DNA of 64,000 bases from Ustilaginoidea virens (GCF_000687475.1 NC_057318.1:1612001-1676000), one strand, 5' to 3'. Counted from the stretch's first letter, positions 48,301 through 63,603 are shown. Notes: a model not told the origin generated them from the sequence alone. Made by a program: numbers and translations.

Positions 48301-51149
48301 GCTAGATAAACGCAAAGGCACCTAGCCGATTTAAATTTATACTTAAGGATGACGATACTAGCTAATTTAATTACGAAATTATCGTCGATATCCTTTATAT
48401 TGACAATCGGCCGGTATTATATATTATGGATACCGCGATAAGCTTTCAGGCGGCTAGATTTCTTAATCTATAAAGATAGAAGGCCTATGATATTTAGAAT
48501 GCCCTTAAGGAATGCTGGATTGATACCTACTTTGGCCTATTAGATTAGATAGTTTATAATGCTAGACCTAACTTCGCCTTTGCCGAATTCTACTATAATG
48601 CCCGGCTTCTCTCTATTAATGTGGATAAAATCCCTATAGAAGCCTATAATAGCATTGGTAAGGTCGAGAGATACTACGCCCCCTTACGCCGAGCCTATAC
48701 AATTATTAATAATGAAGTAGGCGACCTAATAATAAGGGAATAGAAATTATAGCTCGCTATGAAAGCTATTAACGATTCTGCTAGACCTATTAGTTTAGTG
48801 CTTATATTATTGGTCTTTAGAGTATATCCTCGACTTACGGATGATTCACCGCCTAGCTTATTAGTATTATAATATGCCTTAACGTTACGAAAGGCTACTG
48901 ATAAAGCTAGAAAATGCCTCGCTAGACGATAAGTTTATAATGCCCTCGCCTAATGGAATGGCCTAGATATATAGCCTATCTACCGATTACCCCTATAGTT
49001 AAATGTATAGGTATAGAGAGAAAAGGGTGGATGGTATGGGCCGTACCGGCTAATTAGCCTCGATGGTGAGACTTATATTGTATAGATACTATATAGCCCG
49101 GTTAAGTTCCGGTTAATAGTCGTTAAGCCTTATAACTATGACCTTAATAGCGATTCTACTGCTAATAATCCTAAAGATATTATCTATACCGAAGGCCCGG
49201 CCCGCCCTAGTAGGCTAGAAGTCAGGATACCAACTGCAGCCGCACCTCTAGCCGCGATAATACCTACAGTTGCGATATTATTGCCGGCCCTTAATAGACT
49301 ACCTGCAGCCAAGACATTATTAATACCTATAGCTGCGATATATCTGTCGCTAGCTACTAGGTCTGATTAAGCTAGGCTGCTATTACTATTACTAGTAAGA
49401 GTGGTATTTAATGTTATAATCAATAAGGACTAAAAAGAAGCTTTCGTTAACGCTATAGCTTCTAATACTATTATCGATATCTCTTTCCTTACTGCGAAAG
49501 AGTAAGCCAACCTATAGCTTACTAGTTAATTATACTAGGAAGGGAAGATTATAACCCCTAGAGCCCCTTTCGAATAGTCTAACCGTATAGAGATAGAAGT
49601 ACTATAAGCCCATAATATATTTAGATTCGTTACCTTTAATATTGGTCAATATAGAGCCTAACGCCTATTCAACTTATATATAGTATAAGAAATTAAAGGC
49701 AAAGGCATAGATACCCCATGTAAGAAGTCTAGGCTTATTATATAGGGTTATAGTGATGACGAGAAGCGATTAATATTAACTTAATCCCCTATAATTTAAT
49801 AGGCGAGTTAACAGCTACTAATATCAATAGCCCTATTACTATAATAATCTTATAGCCTCTTCCTTTAGATACGGGATATTATATAGGCTTATGTGCAGTT
49901 ATCTACTACCCTCAATAGATCGATTATCACTAGGCTACTTAAGCAGATAGCGCACTAATATCCTAATAATACTATTATGGAAGTGGTTAAGCCGCTATAC
50001 GGAATAGCTAAGGCAGGCACCTACTGGTGGGCAATATACTTCTGGCACTATCGCGAAAAGTTAGGCATGACTATATTAACCTATGACCCCTATTTGCTGA
50101 TATCCGCCGGTAATAATAATACTGACTGTACTGGCGATACTAACCGCACTGGCGATACTAACCGTACTAATGCTCCTGACCATACTAGCGATATTAGTAT
50201 ATGCTTTAGTATTGTAGGTATATAGACTGATGATACCTTCAGACTTAATAACGATGCCTTCTTCTAACGGGAGGAATTAGAGCTTACTAAGGCAGGCTTT
50301 AACGCCAAGCCTAAGACGAGGCTATCGCTAATTATGCCCCTGATATTTAATGGGTATATACTAACGACTACTTCCAACGGCATAATAACGTTATACTAGA
50401 AAAGGTAAAGTAAGAAGATTACGACTATTAATAAAAACGCGCCTATAGCCTAGCGTAATTATATTGAATAATGCGCTTGTAGCGCTTATATAGCTACGGT
50501 CTGCCAGCCTAAGGCCTCTTTTGATCTATCTATTGCAGTATAATATTAACAGCCTAACCCTAAGGATATCGTAAGGTTAAATAAGTGCCTTTAATAGTAG
50601 CTCGATAACCAGGATTATAGCCTACGGTATATCAATTTGGCCCTTAATACAGCTAAGATCTTTATATTTATTAACGGATCCTTTGCTAATAATAAAGATT
50701 TAAGCTCCTAGATTGGTTACGTAATTATACTAGGGAATGAGGTAGATACTACAAATAACGCCTTTCAGCTGACTGGTAACATTATTATTTATAGCTCTAC
50801 AAAAAGCAAGTAGGTAATGCATAGCGCACTCGCTTTAGACCTGTATAGTATGGTGCAAGGGGTCGATATTGCATACGCGATAGGCATAACCTTTAATATG
50901 ATTATTAGTAGGCTAGGATTGCCGAAGATCCCTACTATTATGTATATAGACTCTTTTTCGTTATACGAATGCCTAGTTAAGCTAGGCACTATAAAAGAGA
51001 AGAGGCTTATAATAGATATTATGGCCTTACGATAGTTATATAAACGCTAGGAAATCTATAAAATTTGCTAGATTAATGGGAACGATAACCTCGCTAATAT
51101 AATGACTAAGGGAATGCCTAATAAAGCCCTTAAGACCTTCGTTAACTAA
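45320..51149 (+). pseudogene. Copia G gag-pol relic
   Basis: Gag near 45,400-45,600 reads LYNRLAFLIYTYEKDRIINDN-ELFYEDY, a diverged homologue of C gag. The zinc knuckle is near 47,335 (CFICNK-like, degraded). The protease motif near 47,808 reads LLNTGAS: the catalytic Asp codon has become Asn. The integrase zinc region (YCRFGHPSINRLSKLLQ-like) is near 48,190. RT lies about 49,600-50,450, including the well-kept MEVVKPLYGIAKAGTYWWAIYFWHYREKLG at 49,977-50,066. RNase H from about 50,660 contains YIDSFSLYECLVKLG near 50,940. Ends LKTFVN with TAA 51147-51149. The start is approximate. Confidence 0.83.
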
Positions 51150-51495
51150 AATAGGGCTATTATACGTATGGAAGGGTGGGTAAAGAGGCCGGTTAATGTC
51201 TGACTGCGTTTGGGAGATATTGGTGATATTATAGGCGGCAAGTATGTGGATTTTCCTATGTTCAATGTTGTGTTATTTCTACTGCGTTTACTGCTGCCCC
51301 TTTTTGCCCCTTTATTTTGGCTGCAATATTCAATATACCGGCTATACGGTATAAGCCTGTACGAGCCGGCTGCGCGGCGCGATAGTATTATCGGCGGCAC
51401 AACCTGCTAAGACCGCGCCGCATTTTTCTTTCTATATATGCGCCTTACATCCTAGCGATTCTAATGTTTGCTTTTATAAAAAGAGAAGCTGCTAG
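51150..51495. other. 3' untranslated region of copia G
   Basis: Resembles the corresponding part of C and F: GGTCGGTTAATGTCTGACTG-type word after the pol stop, a CCGGCTATACGGTATAAGCC word, and an AAAAAGAGAAGCTGCTAG tract before the LTR. Open frames here are not conserved between the elements. Confidence 0.55.
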
Positions 51496-51835
51496 TGTTG
51501 GAATCGCTATCGTAAGGTGCCTAATTGGGCACCAATTGGGCATATTGCGACGAATGTGCCGCGCATACCCGTTGCATACGATGTGGCCACTTTTGCCCCT
51601 TTACCCCTAAGCCCGGTAGGGCACGCGGGCAGCCCGGCCCAACTGCGCCGATGCACGTGACCACGGCACGCACAAAAAGGCCACATCGTGTAATTACCCT
51701 CTTTTGCTTCCTTTCTTTCCTTTTAGATAGTAGTTATTAGTAAAGTAATTAAATCCTTTACTTAGTGACCTCCCGGTATATGATACCACGCGCGCAACCC
51801 TATGTATAACTGGGTACCCCGAGTTTATATCAATA
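51496..51835 (+). repeat. 3' LTR of copia G (340 bp)
   Basis: TGTTGGAATC...TATATCAATA, same length as the 5' copy, followed by TSD ATGAC. Confidence 0.93.
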
Positions 51836-51840
51836 ATGAC

Positions 51841-54800
51841 CCTTCTCTAATGCATATAATAAGAGTATATGCCTGAATGGCCTTAAGAAGAGATAGACCT
51901 CTAACTTGCACGCAAGATCTTTATATCCCGGTTAAACCTAGATAGGGATTAATTAGTCCTTACTACTTATACCGAACGGGAGATGTAAATAAACTAGGAT
52001 GCCCCCTCTATTATAAGCTTAAGGAATTCACTTCCTACTATAATTATTTGAATACCCTTACGGATACTATTACGAATACCTTTATGAATACCCTTGCGAT
52101 TACCCTTGCGAAGACCTTTATAAGCCCCTTTGACCCTTAGGGACTTTGCAATACTAACGGCATAATAACCCCTTATCCTTTTATTTATATTAAAGAAAGC
52201 CCCTATTCCTATTAATACCAAAGAAGAAAGGGGCCGGCCGCTATAATAAAAAGGGAAAGCGCCTATTTATAGGCCGCTATTTAAGATAGGGGAAAGCTCC
52301 CGATAATAGCAATATTTAACGGATAATGATTATAGCCCGACCAACTAGATATTTTACCCTAGGGGTTATACCTTTAGCCGAGCTAGCCGAGGCGGCTACC
52401 CTAATATCCCTCGAAATTATAATATTAGAGGTTAGGTTATAGGACCCGATGATATACTTCCCTTAATAGAGGGACCCAATAGTAATACGCTAGAAGTTAC
52501 TAATATCAATATTCCCCGATATACCGTTACTAGCGGCATAGGGCAAGCCCCTAATATTAATAAAATAGCTGCCTTTAATACTAGATATCACGAATTATAG
52601 TATCGCAGCCACAACCTATAGGCCTGGATGCCTTAACTATAGGCACAAATGCCTTAACTACCGGCTTAAATGCCTATAATGCTAAAGATAGGCATAGTAT
52701 TAGACCCCTCCCGGTACTATTAGCCTACTTAAGCCGATAAATAGATGGTTTTAATAGGAAGAAACGAAGTACCTACTAATAGGGGAGGAAATAAAGCTCC
52801 CTTTAATAGGGGAGGAAATGAAGCCCCTATTAACTTCCTACCGTAAGGCAACTATTACCGATAAGCCGTTCTAAAATACCCTTTGGAATACTACTAAGAA
52901 GATTATACCTAAAGAGCCTATATAGAAGCCGGGTTTAATAATATTTTAAAGAAGATATTTAACCTCTTATATAGCTACTATATAGAGGATAGATATAGTG
53001 GCAAAATAGATGACTTCTTTATACTAAAGGTAGTATCCTTTAAGAGTAAATACTGCCTTTTAGGATTGCCTGATTATACCCTTATTAAAGCTTTTTAAAT
53101 TATACTAATCGGCGATACTAAGACCTACTATTTTAATAATATCGAATGCATCTATAATACCCTTACTTTTAACGATATAATTTATAAAGTTAAAAGCTAT
53201 TTTGAGAATAAGAGTATAGAGTAATTCTATTTATACTATTAGAATAGAATAATGCTTTAATCAACTATCGCGAAATATCCTAATAAATTAAAGCTTAAAT
53301 ATCTTAATATCCTACTAGAAGAGCTTTAATGCCTATATTATAGTCTTTTTCTCCCCTTTATAGCTAATATAGAGCTTTACCAATAAGTCTTTAATACTAT
53401 AAGGGATACCCCTAAGTATAGCTAAGCTATATATTGTTATGCCGCTATATTTGAAGGCCTTACTGCTAACCTATAGCGATCCCTCTTAATTTATAAGACT
53501 ACCTATACGATTTAATAGTATTATTTCCTTTAATAATAGCCTTAGTAATATTAAGATATTAAAGATATTAATAAGAATATAGTATTATTTATAGATCGTA
53601 GATATAGTTAATCCTATAGCCGGTATTAATGCCCCTAATAATATGGACCCCCTTAATGCCGCTTTAAATAATAGAATCGCGCCTTTCTAGCTAAGCCCTA
53701 TTAAAGATATTGCTTTATTTATAATAAATTAGGATATTAGTTATCTAATTATACTAATAAAGAGCAATAAGAATTAAAGGTATAATAGCTAAAGAACTTC
53801 TTTAATTAGACCGCCCCTAATAATAAGAAATTCTATATTTTCCTATAGGAATATAAAGGGACTGCCGATTAAGCCTTTAAAGATACTAATTTTGATAATA
53901 TCATTAAAAATATTAAAGTTATAATAGTAGGGGTTATATATTAGGATATAGAGAATGCTATCGCACTATAATTTATAGCCACTTAGTATTTTTTAGCCTT
54001 TATATAAATAGAACTATTACCTTCTTTATCTATTAAGATATTATAAGCCCTATAGGATAAATCATACCGATATGCCTTTTTATAAATTAACCCCTTCCAA
54101 ATGCCCTTACTACTACTAGATTATAATTCTGCCTTTCTAGAAGAAGAATATTATAGTAATTATACCTTCTACGGGATCCTCCTAGATATTAGCATTTCTG
54201 GCCTATCTATAGTAGGTATAAGACAAGTAAAAGCCCTAATAAGAGTAATAAAATCTTTAACGATTAAGTTAATAGATAAATAGTATACTATTAATTTTAG
54301 AGTAGGTTCTACTATATCTTTTAGTATACTAAATATCCCGATAATATTTAGTAATATCCCCTTCTATATTCTTAATAGTAGTATCCTCTTTTTCTATTCT
54401 ATTATAGATATAGATAAGATAGGCGTGAAGCTAAATAATATTGATAATTTATTTATTAAAAGGGATATTAAGGTTTTAATTATTAGGAAATAGGGATATC
54501 TATAGTAGACTCTTAATACTATAAATACTACTACCTTCTACCTTTTATTATAGGAAATCTATTAGCTTTATCGCTAATTTAGGCACTCCTCTATTAATAG
54601 GCTTACCAAATTGCTTTAATGGGCTGGTTATAATAATATTAACTATAATATTATCGAGAGTATTACCTATATATGCTATTAATGCTAGATAAACATAAAG
54701 GCACCCAGCCGATTTAAATTCACTCTTAAGGATGATGATACTAGCTAATTTAACTATAAAATTATCATCGATATCTTTTATATTAATAATCGGCTAGTAT

Positions 54801-57442
54801 TATATATTATAAATGCCGCAATAAGCTTTTAAATAGCTAGGTTCATCAATCTATAAAGATAAAAGGCCTAAAATATTTAGAATGCCCTTAAGCAATACTA
54901 GATTAATATATACTTTAGCCCGCTAGATTAGATAATTTATAATAGTAGACTAAATTTTGCTTCTACTAAATTCCGCTATAATGCCTAGCTTCTATCTATT
55001 AATATAGATAAAATATCTATCGAAGCCTACTATAGTATTAGTAAAATTGAGAGATATTATGCCCTATTATATAGAGCCTATACTATTATTAATGAAGAAG
55101 TAGGCGACCTATTAATAAGGGAATAGAAATTATAGCTAGCTATTAAAGCTATTAATAATTCTGCTAGGCCTAACGGCCTAGTATTTATATTATTAGTTTT
55201 TAGAGTATATCCCCGACTTATAGATAACTTACCCCCTAGCTTATTAGTATTATAATATGCCTTAATATTATAAAAGACTACTAATAAAGCTAGAAAATGC
55301 CTTGTTAAGCGATAGGTTTACAATACCTTTACTTAATAAAATGGCCTAAATATATAGCCTATCTACTGATTACCCTTATAGTCTAATATATAGGTATAGA
55401 GAGAAAAGAGTAGATAGTATAGCTTATACCGGCTAATTAGCCTCGATAGTAAGACTTATATCGTATAAATGCCTTATAGCCCTATTAAGTTCTAATTAAT
55501 AGTTGTTAAGCTATATAACTATAACCCTAATTATAATACTAATCCCAGTATAGATAATCCTGAAGATATTATCTATTTTAAAGGCCTAGCCTACCCTAGT
55601 AGGCTAAAAGTCAGAATACTAGCTATAGCCGTACCTCTAGCCGCGATAATACCTATAGTTGCAATATTATTGTTGCCAACCCCTAACCCAGCTAAGATAC
55701 TAGCGTTACAGCTAATATTACTATTATTAGTATGGGTGGTATCTGATATTATAATTAATAAGGATTAAAAAGAAGCTCTTATTAATATTATTACTTTTAA
55801 TACCATTATTAATATCTTTTTCTTTACTGCGAAAGAGTAAGCCGACTTATAGCTTGCTAGCTAATTATACTAAAAAGGAAAGATTATAACCCCTAGAGAC
55901 CCTTTTAAGTAGTCTAACCATATAGAGATAGAAGCACTATAGACCCATAATATATTTAGATTTATTACCTTTAATATCGGTTAACATAAAACCTAATATC
56001 TATTTAACTTATATATAGTATAAGAGATTAAAGGTAAAGGCATAAATACCCTATATAAGAAGTCTAGGCTTATTATATAAGGGTATAATAATAATAAAAA
56101 GCGATTGATATTAACTTAGTCCCCTATAATTTAACGAGCGAGTTAATAGCTACTAATATTAATAGCTCTATTACTATAGCGGTCTTATAGCCTCTTCCTT
56201 TAGATATAGGATATTACGCAGGCTTATATGCAGTTATTAACTACCCTTAATAGATTAATTATTGCTAAGCTACCTAAGTAGATAGTGTATTAATACCCCG
56301 ATAATACGATTATAGAAATAGTAAAGCTATTATATAGAATAGCTGAGGCAGGCACCCACTAGTAGGCGATATACTTCCGGTATTATCGCGAAAAGTTAGG
56401 TATAACTATATCAACCTATAACCCCTATTTGCTAATATCCGCTAGTAATAACGATATTGACTATACTGATATTCCCTATACTAGCGATACTAGTATATAC
56501 TTTAGTATTATAGGTATGCAGACTAATGATACTCTTAGCTTAAGTAATAATGCTTTTTTCTAATAGGAGGAATTAGAGCTTATTAAAGCAGGCTTTAATG
56601 CTAAGCCTAAGATAAGGCTATCGCTAATTATACCCCTAATATTTAATAGATATATATTAATAGCTAATAGTAATAGTATAACCTTATGCTAGAAGTGTTA
56701 AAATAAAAAGATTACGACTATCGATAAGAATGCACCTATAGCCTAATATAATTATATCAAATAATACGCTTATAGCGCTTATATAGCTATAGTCTGCCAG
56801 CCCGAAGCCTCTTTTGACCTATTTATCGCGGTATAATACTAGCAATCTGGCCCTAAGGATATCGCAAGATTAAATAAATGCCTTTAATAGCAGCTAGATA
56901 ACCAGGATTATAGCCTATAGTATATCAATTTAGCCTTTAATATAGCTAAGATCTTTATATTTATTGACGGATCTTTTACTAATAATAAAGATTTAAGCTC
57001 CTAAATTAATTACGTAATTATACTAGGGAATGAGGTAGATACTACAAATAATGCCTTCCAACTGATTAGTAATATTATTACTTATAGCTCTATAAAGAGT
57101 AAGTGTGTAATATATAGCGCACTCGCTTCGGAGCTATATAGTATAGCATAAGGGGTCGATATCGCATATACGATAGGTACGACCCTTAATATAATTACTA
57201 GAAGGTTAGGATTATCGAAGATCCCTACCGTTATATATATAGATTCTTTTTTATTATATAAATGCCTTATTAAGCTAGGCATTACGAAAGAGAAAAGGCT
57301 TATAATAGATATTATAGCCTTACGATAATTATATAAGCGCTAGGAAATCTATAAAATTTACTAGATTAATAGGAATAATAACCTCGCTAATACGATAATT
57401 AAGAGAATGCTAAATAAAGCCCTTAAGACCTTTATCGACTAA
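51841..57442 (+). pseudogene. Copia F gag-pol after insertion of G
   Basis: Resumes gag with the CCTTCTCTAATGCATATAAT sequence that follows in C. The zinc knuckle is near 53,710-53,760. The protease motif near 54,185 reads LDISISG in place of DTGASG. Integrase, RT and RNase H follow in the C order: RT fragments about 55,930-56,440 with the catalytic region near 56,510, RNase H about 56,960-57,290 with FIDGSFTNNKDLSS near 56,980. Ends KTFID with TAA 57440-57442. Stop density is at least as high as in C. Confidence 0.85.
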
Positions 57443-57774
57443 AATAAGGCTATTATATATATAGAAGGATAGGTAAAGAGGCCGGTTAATATCTAACTAC
57501 ATTTAGAAGGTATTAGTAATATTATAGGTGGCAAATGTATAGATTTTCCTACGTTTAATGCTGTATTATTTTACTGCGTTTACTACTGCCCCTTTTTTTG
57601 CCCCTTTATTTTGGCTGCGATATTTAATATACCGGCTATACGGTATAATACTGCGGCGCGATAACGTTATCTGCGGTATAACCTGCCGAGACTGCGCCGC
57701 ACTTTTCTTTCTATGTATACGCCTTATATCCTAGCGATTCCAATATTTGCTTTTATAAAAAGAGAAGCTGCTAG
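57443..57774. other. 3' untranslated region of copia F
   Basis: Matches the same region of C and G but lacks part of the GC-rich repeat seen near 22,680; ends with AAAAAGAGAAGCTGCTAG before the LTR. Confidence 0.55.
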
Positions 57775-58127
57775 TGTCGGAATCGCTATTGCAAAGTGCC
57801 TAATTAGGCACCAATTAGGCATATTGCGATAGATATGCCGCGTATACCCGATGCGCACGATATGGCCACTTTGGCCCCTTTTGCCCCTTTACCCCTAAGC
57901 CTGGTAGGGTATGCGGGCAGCCCGGCCCGACTGCGCCGATATATATAACTATAGCATGCATAAAAAGGCTATATCGTATAATTACCCTCTTTTGCTTCTT
58001 TTCTTTCCTCTTAGTTAGTCAGTCATAATCAAAGAAGTAAATCATACCTTTGACCGGTGACCTCACGGTACATAATACCACGCGCGCGACCCTACGTACA
58101 ACTGGGTACCCCTTGGTGAAACCAACA
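57775..58127 (+). repeat. 3' LTR of copia F (353 bp), at the gene-island border
   Basis: TGTCGGAATC...AAACCAACA, followed by TSD ATATA. It ends 155 bp before the DML1 start codon, in the same orientation as that gene. Confidence 0.94.
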
Positions 58128-58282
58128 ATATAGCTAGTGATTATAGTGGCTTAGCACTCCTAGCCTCTTATTAAAGAAGCAAAGCTCGAAGGCATAGCTC
58201 TCGCACTTACGTGGCGCACGCTGCAACCTTTAGCACAGCTTTGCCCAACATCTGCTACTGTAGATGGCTTCTTCCTAGTATC
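58128..58282 (+). promoter_or_regulatory. 5' region of DML1 between LTR and start codon
   Basis: Only 155 bp separate the F LTR from the DML1 ATG. Composition changes here from AT-rich repeat to normal genic sequence at about 58,190. The untranslated leader and any core promoter must lie in this stretch and/or in the LTR. No TATA box is evident. Confidence 0.5.
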
Positions 58283-59973
58283 ATGCGTGAAATTCTCACA
58301 CTTCAGCTGGGCCATCTCGGCAACTTCACAGCAACCCATTTCTGGAACCTACAGGAGTCATATTTTACGTACAGCGACCAAGGAGAATGCCTAGTTGACC
58401 ATGACATTCATTGGCGGCCCGGCATCGGCGTTGATGGAAGCGAGACCTTCCTTCCGCGGACAGTAATTTACGACCTCAAAAGCGAGTTTGGATCATTACG
58501 GAAGATCAACCCCCTCTATGATGGGACGTCAGAGTCGGCCGCTGCTGCCGATTCCCTTTGGTAAGTTGAGACGACGGGTTGAGCGATGGCGGTGCCTCGA
58601 TACAGCATCACCACACTCACACTCAAACTTGCGCTCCCCTTTCCCACTCTTCAGCCTATGGCCTACCACTTACCGACTGCTCGTTCTCTCGTTTCCTTTT
58701 GTTGTGGATTAGGTCTGCACCATCGATTGTACACAAGCAGCAAGCTGTGGCCCCAAGCGCATATCAACAGAGTCTCGATGCCGGCAAAGAGCCTTCACCG
58801 CTAACGACCTCAACCGTGCGGTATTGGTCAGACTTTTCTAGAGTATACTTTCATCCCAAGTCTTCAATGCAATTGTGCGATTTGGAACGTCAGTCGACAA
58901 CTCTACCCTTTGAGAGCGTTGCCACCGGGTCGGAGCTGTTTTCGTTTCTTGACAAGCACCAGGATGTGGTTGATACCGACTGGCGTCCCTTTGTCGAAGA
59001 ATGCGATCTTATGCAAGGAACGCAGGTTTTTACGACGATGGACGATGCTTGGGGTGGGTTTGCCGCATCATATCTGGAAGCTCTTCGCGATGAATACCCA
59101 AAGTCTTGCATTTGGGTCTGGGGACTGCAAAGTCCCTCATTAGGAATCCCTGGAAAGACGCGTCAGCTTCGGTTGTCAAACACGGTGCAAACATTGCATC
59201 AAATTTATGGACAATCATCCATGTTAGTTCCTCTCGCTCTGCCACCAATTATCACAGACTCGCAAGAGGATCTCGATAGCAGCTCGTCATGGCACGTTAC
59301 AGCCCTACTTGCAGCCATGGCCGAGGTTGCCTTGACTCCCTGTCGTTTGAGGGGTGAATCTCGGCAACCATCCCTCAGCGACCTGGCAGAAATGCTCAAC
59401 ATTCGCGGCAACCAGCACCTGGCCGCTGCCAAGATCATGCCTTCCATAAGAACTCAAGACGTTGCTGGAAAAAATACGCATACCAGTCTGTTCCAGTTGG
59501 GCTGGGATGGTGGGAAGACTAAGAGTCGGGCGTCCCACGTATTCGGTGAGGTAATATCGCAACGCGGGCCTCTTTCCAGCGAAAAAGACTCAGACGCAAA
59601 ATACAAAGTATCGCCTCGTCATGTCTACGGCGAATCAGTCATTAAAAGGTGAGTGCCTCAACGCGTTTTATCCCGGGCCCTGAACTCCAATTGATAGTCG
59701 AAAACAAGATATAAAACTCCGCTTTCGTTTCCTCTGCTGAACAGTTATCCACCGGTTTTTGGAACTGTGACCGGCAAAACGGAGGTGCCACTTCGGGCCA
59801 CCATGACGACAGATACATACATCTACGATCGCATGAAGGTTCTGCGCTTGCAAGCTACTAGTCTTATTCACACGAACGAGCGAGAAGCACTTGATAATGG
59901 CATATCTGAAATCGCCGATGCTTACCGAGATGATTGGTCTAGCGGCAGTGATGAAGACGATGACGATTTATGA
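58283..59973 (+). CDS. DML1: Misato/DML1 family protein (tubulin-like, mitochondrial inheritance)
   Basis: Three exons, 58283-58560, 58713-59648 and 59745-59973, give 480 residues. Introns are 152 and 96 nt, with GTAAGT...TTAG and GTGAGT...ACAG borders. The frame joins as DSL-W-SAPSI and VIK-S-YPPVF. The N-terminus [22 protein letters not shown] with QESYFTYS is the Misato segment II signature. [27 protein letters not shown] and HVYGESVIK are further family blocks. The C-terminus is very acidic (GSDEDDDDL). An in-frame ATG at 58211 would add 24 unconserved residues, so 58283 was chosen. Misato proteins resemble tubulin; yeast Dml1 is needed for mitochondrial DNA inheritance and is essential. 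The gene is convergent with pap1. Codon use is normal, with no RIP damage despite the adjacent LTR. Confidence 0.93.
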
Positions 59974-60864
59974 TTTTGCATCGTCAAAGTCTACGTTTGC
60001 AAGCCCGTGCAGTTCACCATTGTGTCGCGAGTCACCTTTCTATTTGAAACGCCGGACCTTCTTATCGGGCCATGGACAATTGAGTTCTCCAGTCCCAACA
60101 AGTGAAGGAAGATCGTATGGATACTTTGTTACGCAAATCCACTCTTGCGACATGTATGTAAATTGTCTTTCTACGGAAGCCATACAAAGGTCAGGGCTTT
60201 TCCAGCCAACCTTTGTGCCTTGGTTTCAAGACTAATTAGAGGACTCACGCAAAAACAAACAAAAAAAAGGGGGGGGAAGAGAGAAGAAAGAAACGAAACG
60301 CGGCTGTCAAAGGTCTGAATTTCTACGCCCTTTCACAGACGGCTTCGGCTCCAACAGTTTTCCATGCCTGTTTTGAACATAGTTTGATGCCATAAACTTG
60401 TTCAGGTTTTGGTGGATATGAGTTTCCATCGTCCTTGTTAATCTCCAAGGTTGCTGAACGCTCACCGCATCAATGTTGTTCTCTTGCATGGGGCCGAGCC
60501 TCAAATTCCTCTTCTTATTGCGAGAGAAGGCGAGAGAAAAGGAACTTATCGAAACAACGGCAAGTATATGGCAGCTACGTGTTAAATCACCTAGAAGCCA
60601 AAGCTGTTCCTAAGATGAAATCCTTAGTCAACGTCAGCGGGGAGATATAATCTGAAGATTGCTCATCCTGCTGGATGTCCTGCATCAAAGCCTTCCAGAG
60701 ATTGTGCTAGATTTCTGCCATTCTGACATTTATCTCCCTACATCATTTGAGCAAGCCGCTCTGTTATTGAAAGTAGTCTTGTCAGCAGACAGCTGTCACG
60801 GGCGCCTGCTGCCTTTTTGCAGGCGGAGGGTTGTCCTGGAGGCGGGTTAGCTCGTGCAAGTCCG
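59974..60864. other. Convergent 3' intergenic region of DML1 and pap1
   Basis: 891 bp between the two stop codons, holding both 3' untranslated regions. A homopurine tract (AAAC/A runs, eight G, then GAAGAG repeats) lies at 60,248-60,300. Several open frames of 60-115 codons cross it on both strands, but none shows a recognised motif or convincing start, so no gene is called. Confidence 0.6.
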
Positions 60865-62878
<2,014 letters not shown>

Positions 62879-63239
62879 TGAAATGGAATGGCGTGTTCAG
62901 CAAGAGGATTGTTCGACAAGGTCTCGCTGAGGGTCTTGGTGTCGGCATTGACAACACGCAGCCGGTCCAACTCTAGTTCCCAGCCTCAAGCTTTCGCAAT
63001 AGATGCCTTCGGCAGACACGAACTGGCCAGGTGGCTAAATGGGCCAATGGGGGAGCACAAGAGTGTGCACAAAATATAGAAAAACTTATGGTGGTATGTC
63101 TTCCTGCGCAGTCCGACGCTGATATTGTGAATCAAATGCGAAGGCAGTCGGTTATATGAGGCGGTTGGTTGAAACTTGGAGGTGCCTCGCCAGGCGTACT
63201 ATTTACGCGTACATGTATATCATAGGGGATTAAATTAAA
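62879..63239 (-). promoter_or_regulatory. 5' region of pap1
   Basis: About 360 bp of normal-composition sequence upstream of the pap1 start, turning AT-rich at about 63,220. It must contain the promoter. No specific element could be assigned; the short open frame at 62,888-63,079 runs opposite and lacks a recognisable product. Confidence 0.45.
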
Positions 63240-63603
63240 TTGATCCAGGAGGGGAAGTATAATACAATAATGCTAAAAATTAAAATCAATGCAATTATAA
63301 ATAAATGTAGAGAACAAATTTCACTAGGAAATAAATTATGTAAAAAATTAAATAAATATAAAAAATCCAGAAAAATCAGATTTAAATTATTAGTTAACTT
63401 TTTAGCTAGCCGGCTACTTACTGCCGTTGCCAGCTATTAGCTGTCTTATTAGGAAAGAGCTAGTTAAAATAATTATATCTCCTAGTAATAAACCCTATCT
63501 ATTAGAATAGGAAAAACTTTCTTATTATAATGCTAAAGATTACTATAAAGCAAAGTCTTACTAGCTAACTAGATTTATATACCTCCTCCTCTAAAGTGGC
63601 ACC
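63240..63603 (+). mobile_element. AT-rich border with LINE RT fragment, left of solo gypsy LTR
   Basis: Composition changes abruptly to A-rich. The last 45 bases before the LTR read LTRFIYLLL-SGT, matching TKFTYFFL-NSIP of LINE D (about 15,550-15,600, opposite strand). The same RT continues after the LTR with IP. The earlier part (63,240-63,540), including a 66-codon Lys/Ile-rich open frame, is not recognised. Confidence 0.5.

Larger units (their letters stand above)
44443..51835 (+). mobile_element. Complete copia element G (C family) nested in gag of F
   Basis: A 7393-bp element with two 340-bp LTRs (44443-44782 and 51496-51835) and exact duplication ATGAC (44438-44442 and 51836-51840). 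The F gag sequence joins across it in the order seen in C at about 16,915. The gag of G is clearly diverged from C and F, while protease, integrase and RT-RNase H remain close. Confidence 0.95.
43192..58127 (+). mobile_element. Complete copia element F (C family), interrupted by G
   Basis: Two 353-bp LTRs (43192-43544 and 57775-58127) with exact duplication ATATA (43187-43191 and 58128-58132). Own length without G is about 7.5 kb. Gag begins at ATG 44127 and pol ends at TAA 57440-57442. It starts only 13 bp right of the solo LTR. Its 3' LTR is the last repeat before the gene island. Heavily stop-riddled, with at least one single-base deletion in gag near 44,300 relative to C. Confidence 0.95.

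Noticed and set aside
58211..58282. Upstream in-frame ATG for DML1
   Set aside because: Would add 24 residues with no family similarity before the conserved [10 protein letters not shown] start.
58890..59562. Several - strand open frames of 70-85 codons
   Set aside because: Antisense shadows of DML1 exon 2, whose + strand frame has family motifs.
59891..60850. Small open frames after DML1
   Set aside because: No recognised motif, overlapping both 3' untranslated regions; insufficient support for genes.
63240..63440. 66-codon Lys/Ile-rich open frame
   Set aside because: Typical of A-rich sequence; no motif, and bordered by LINE remains.
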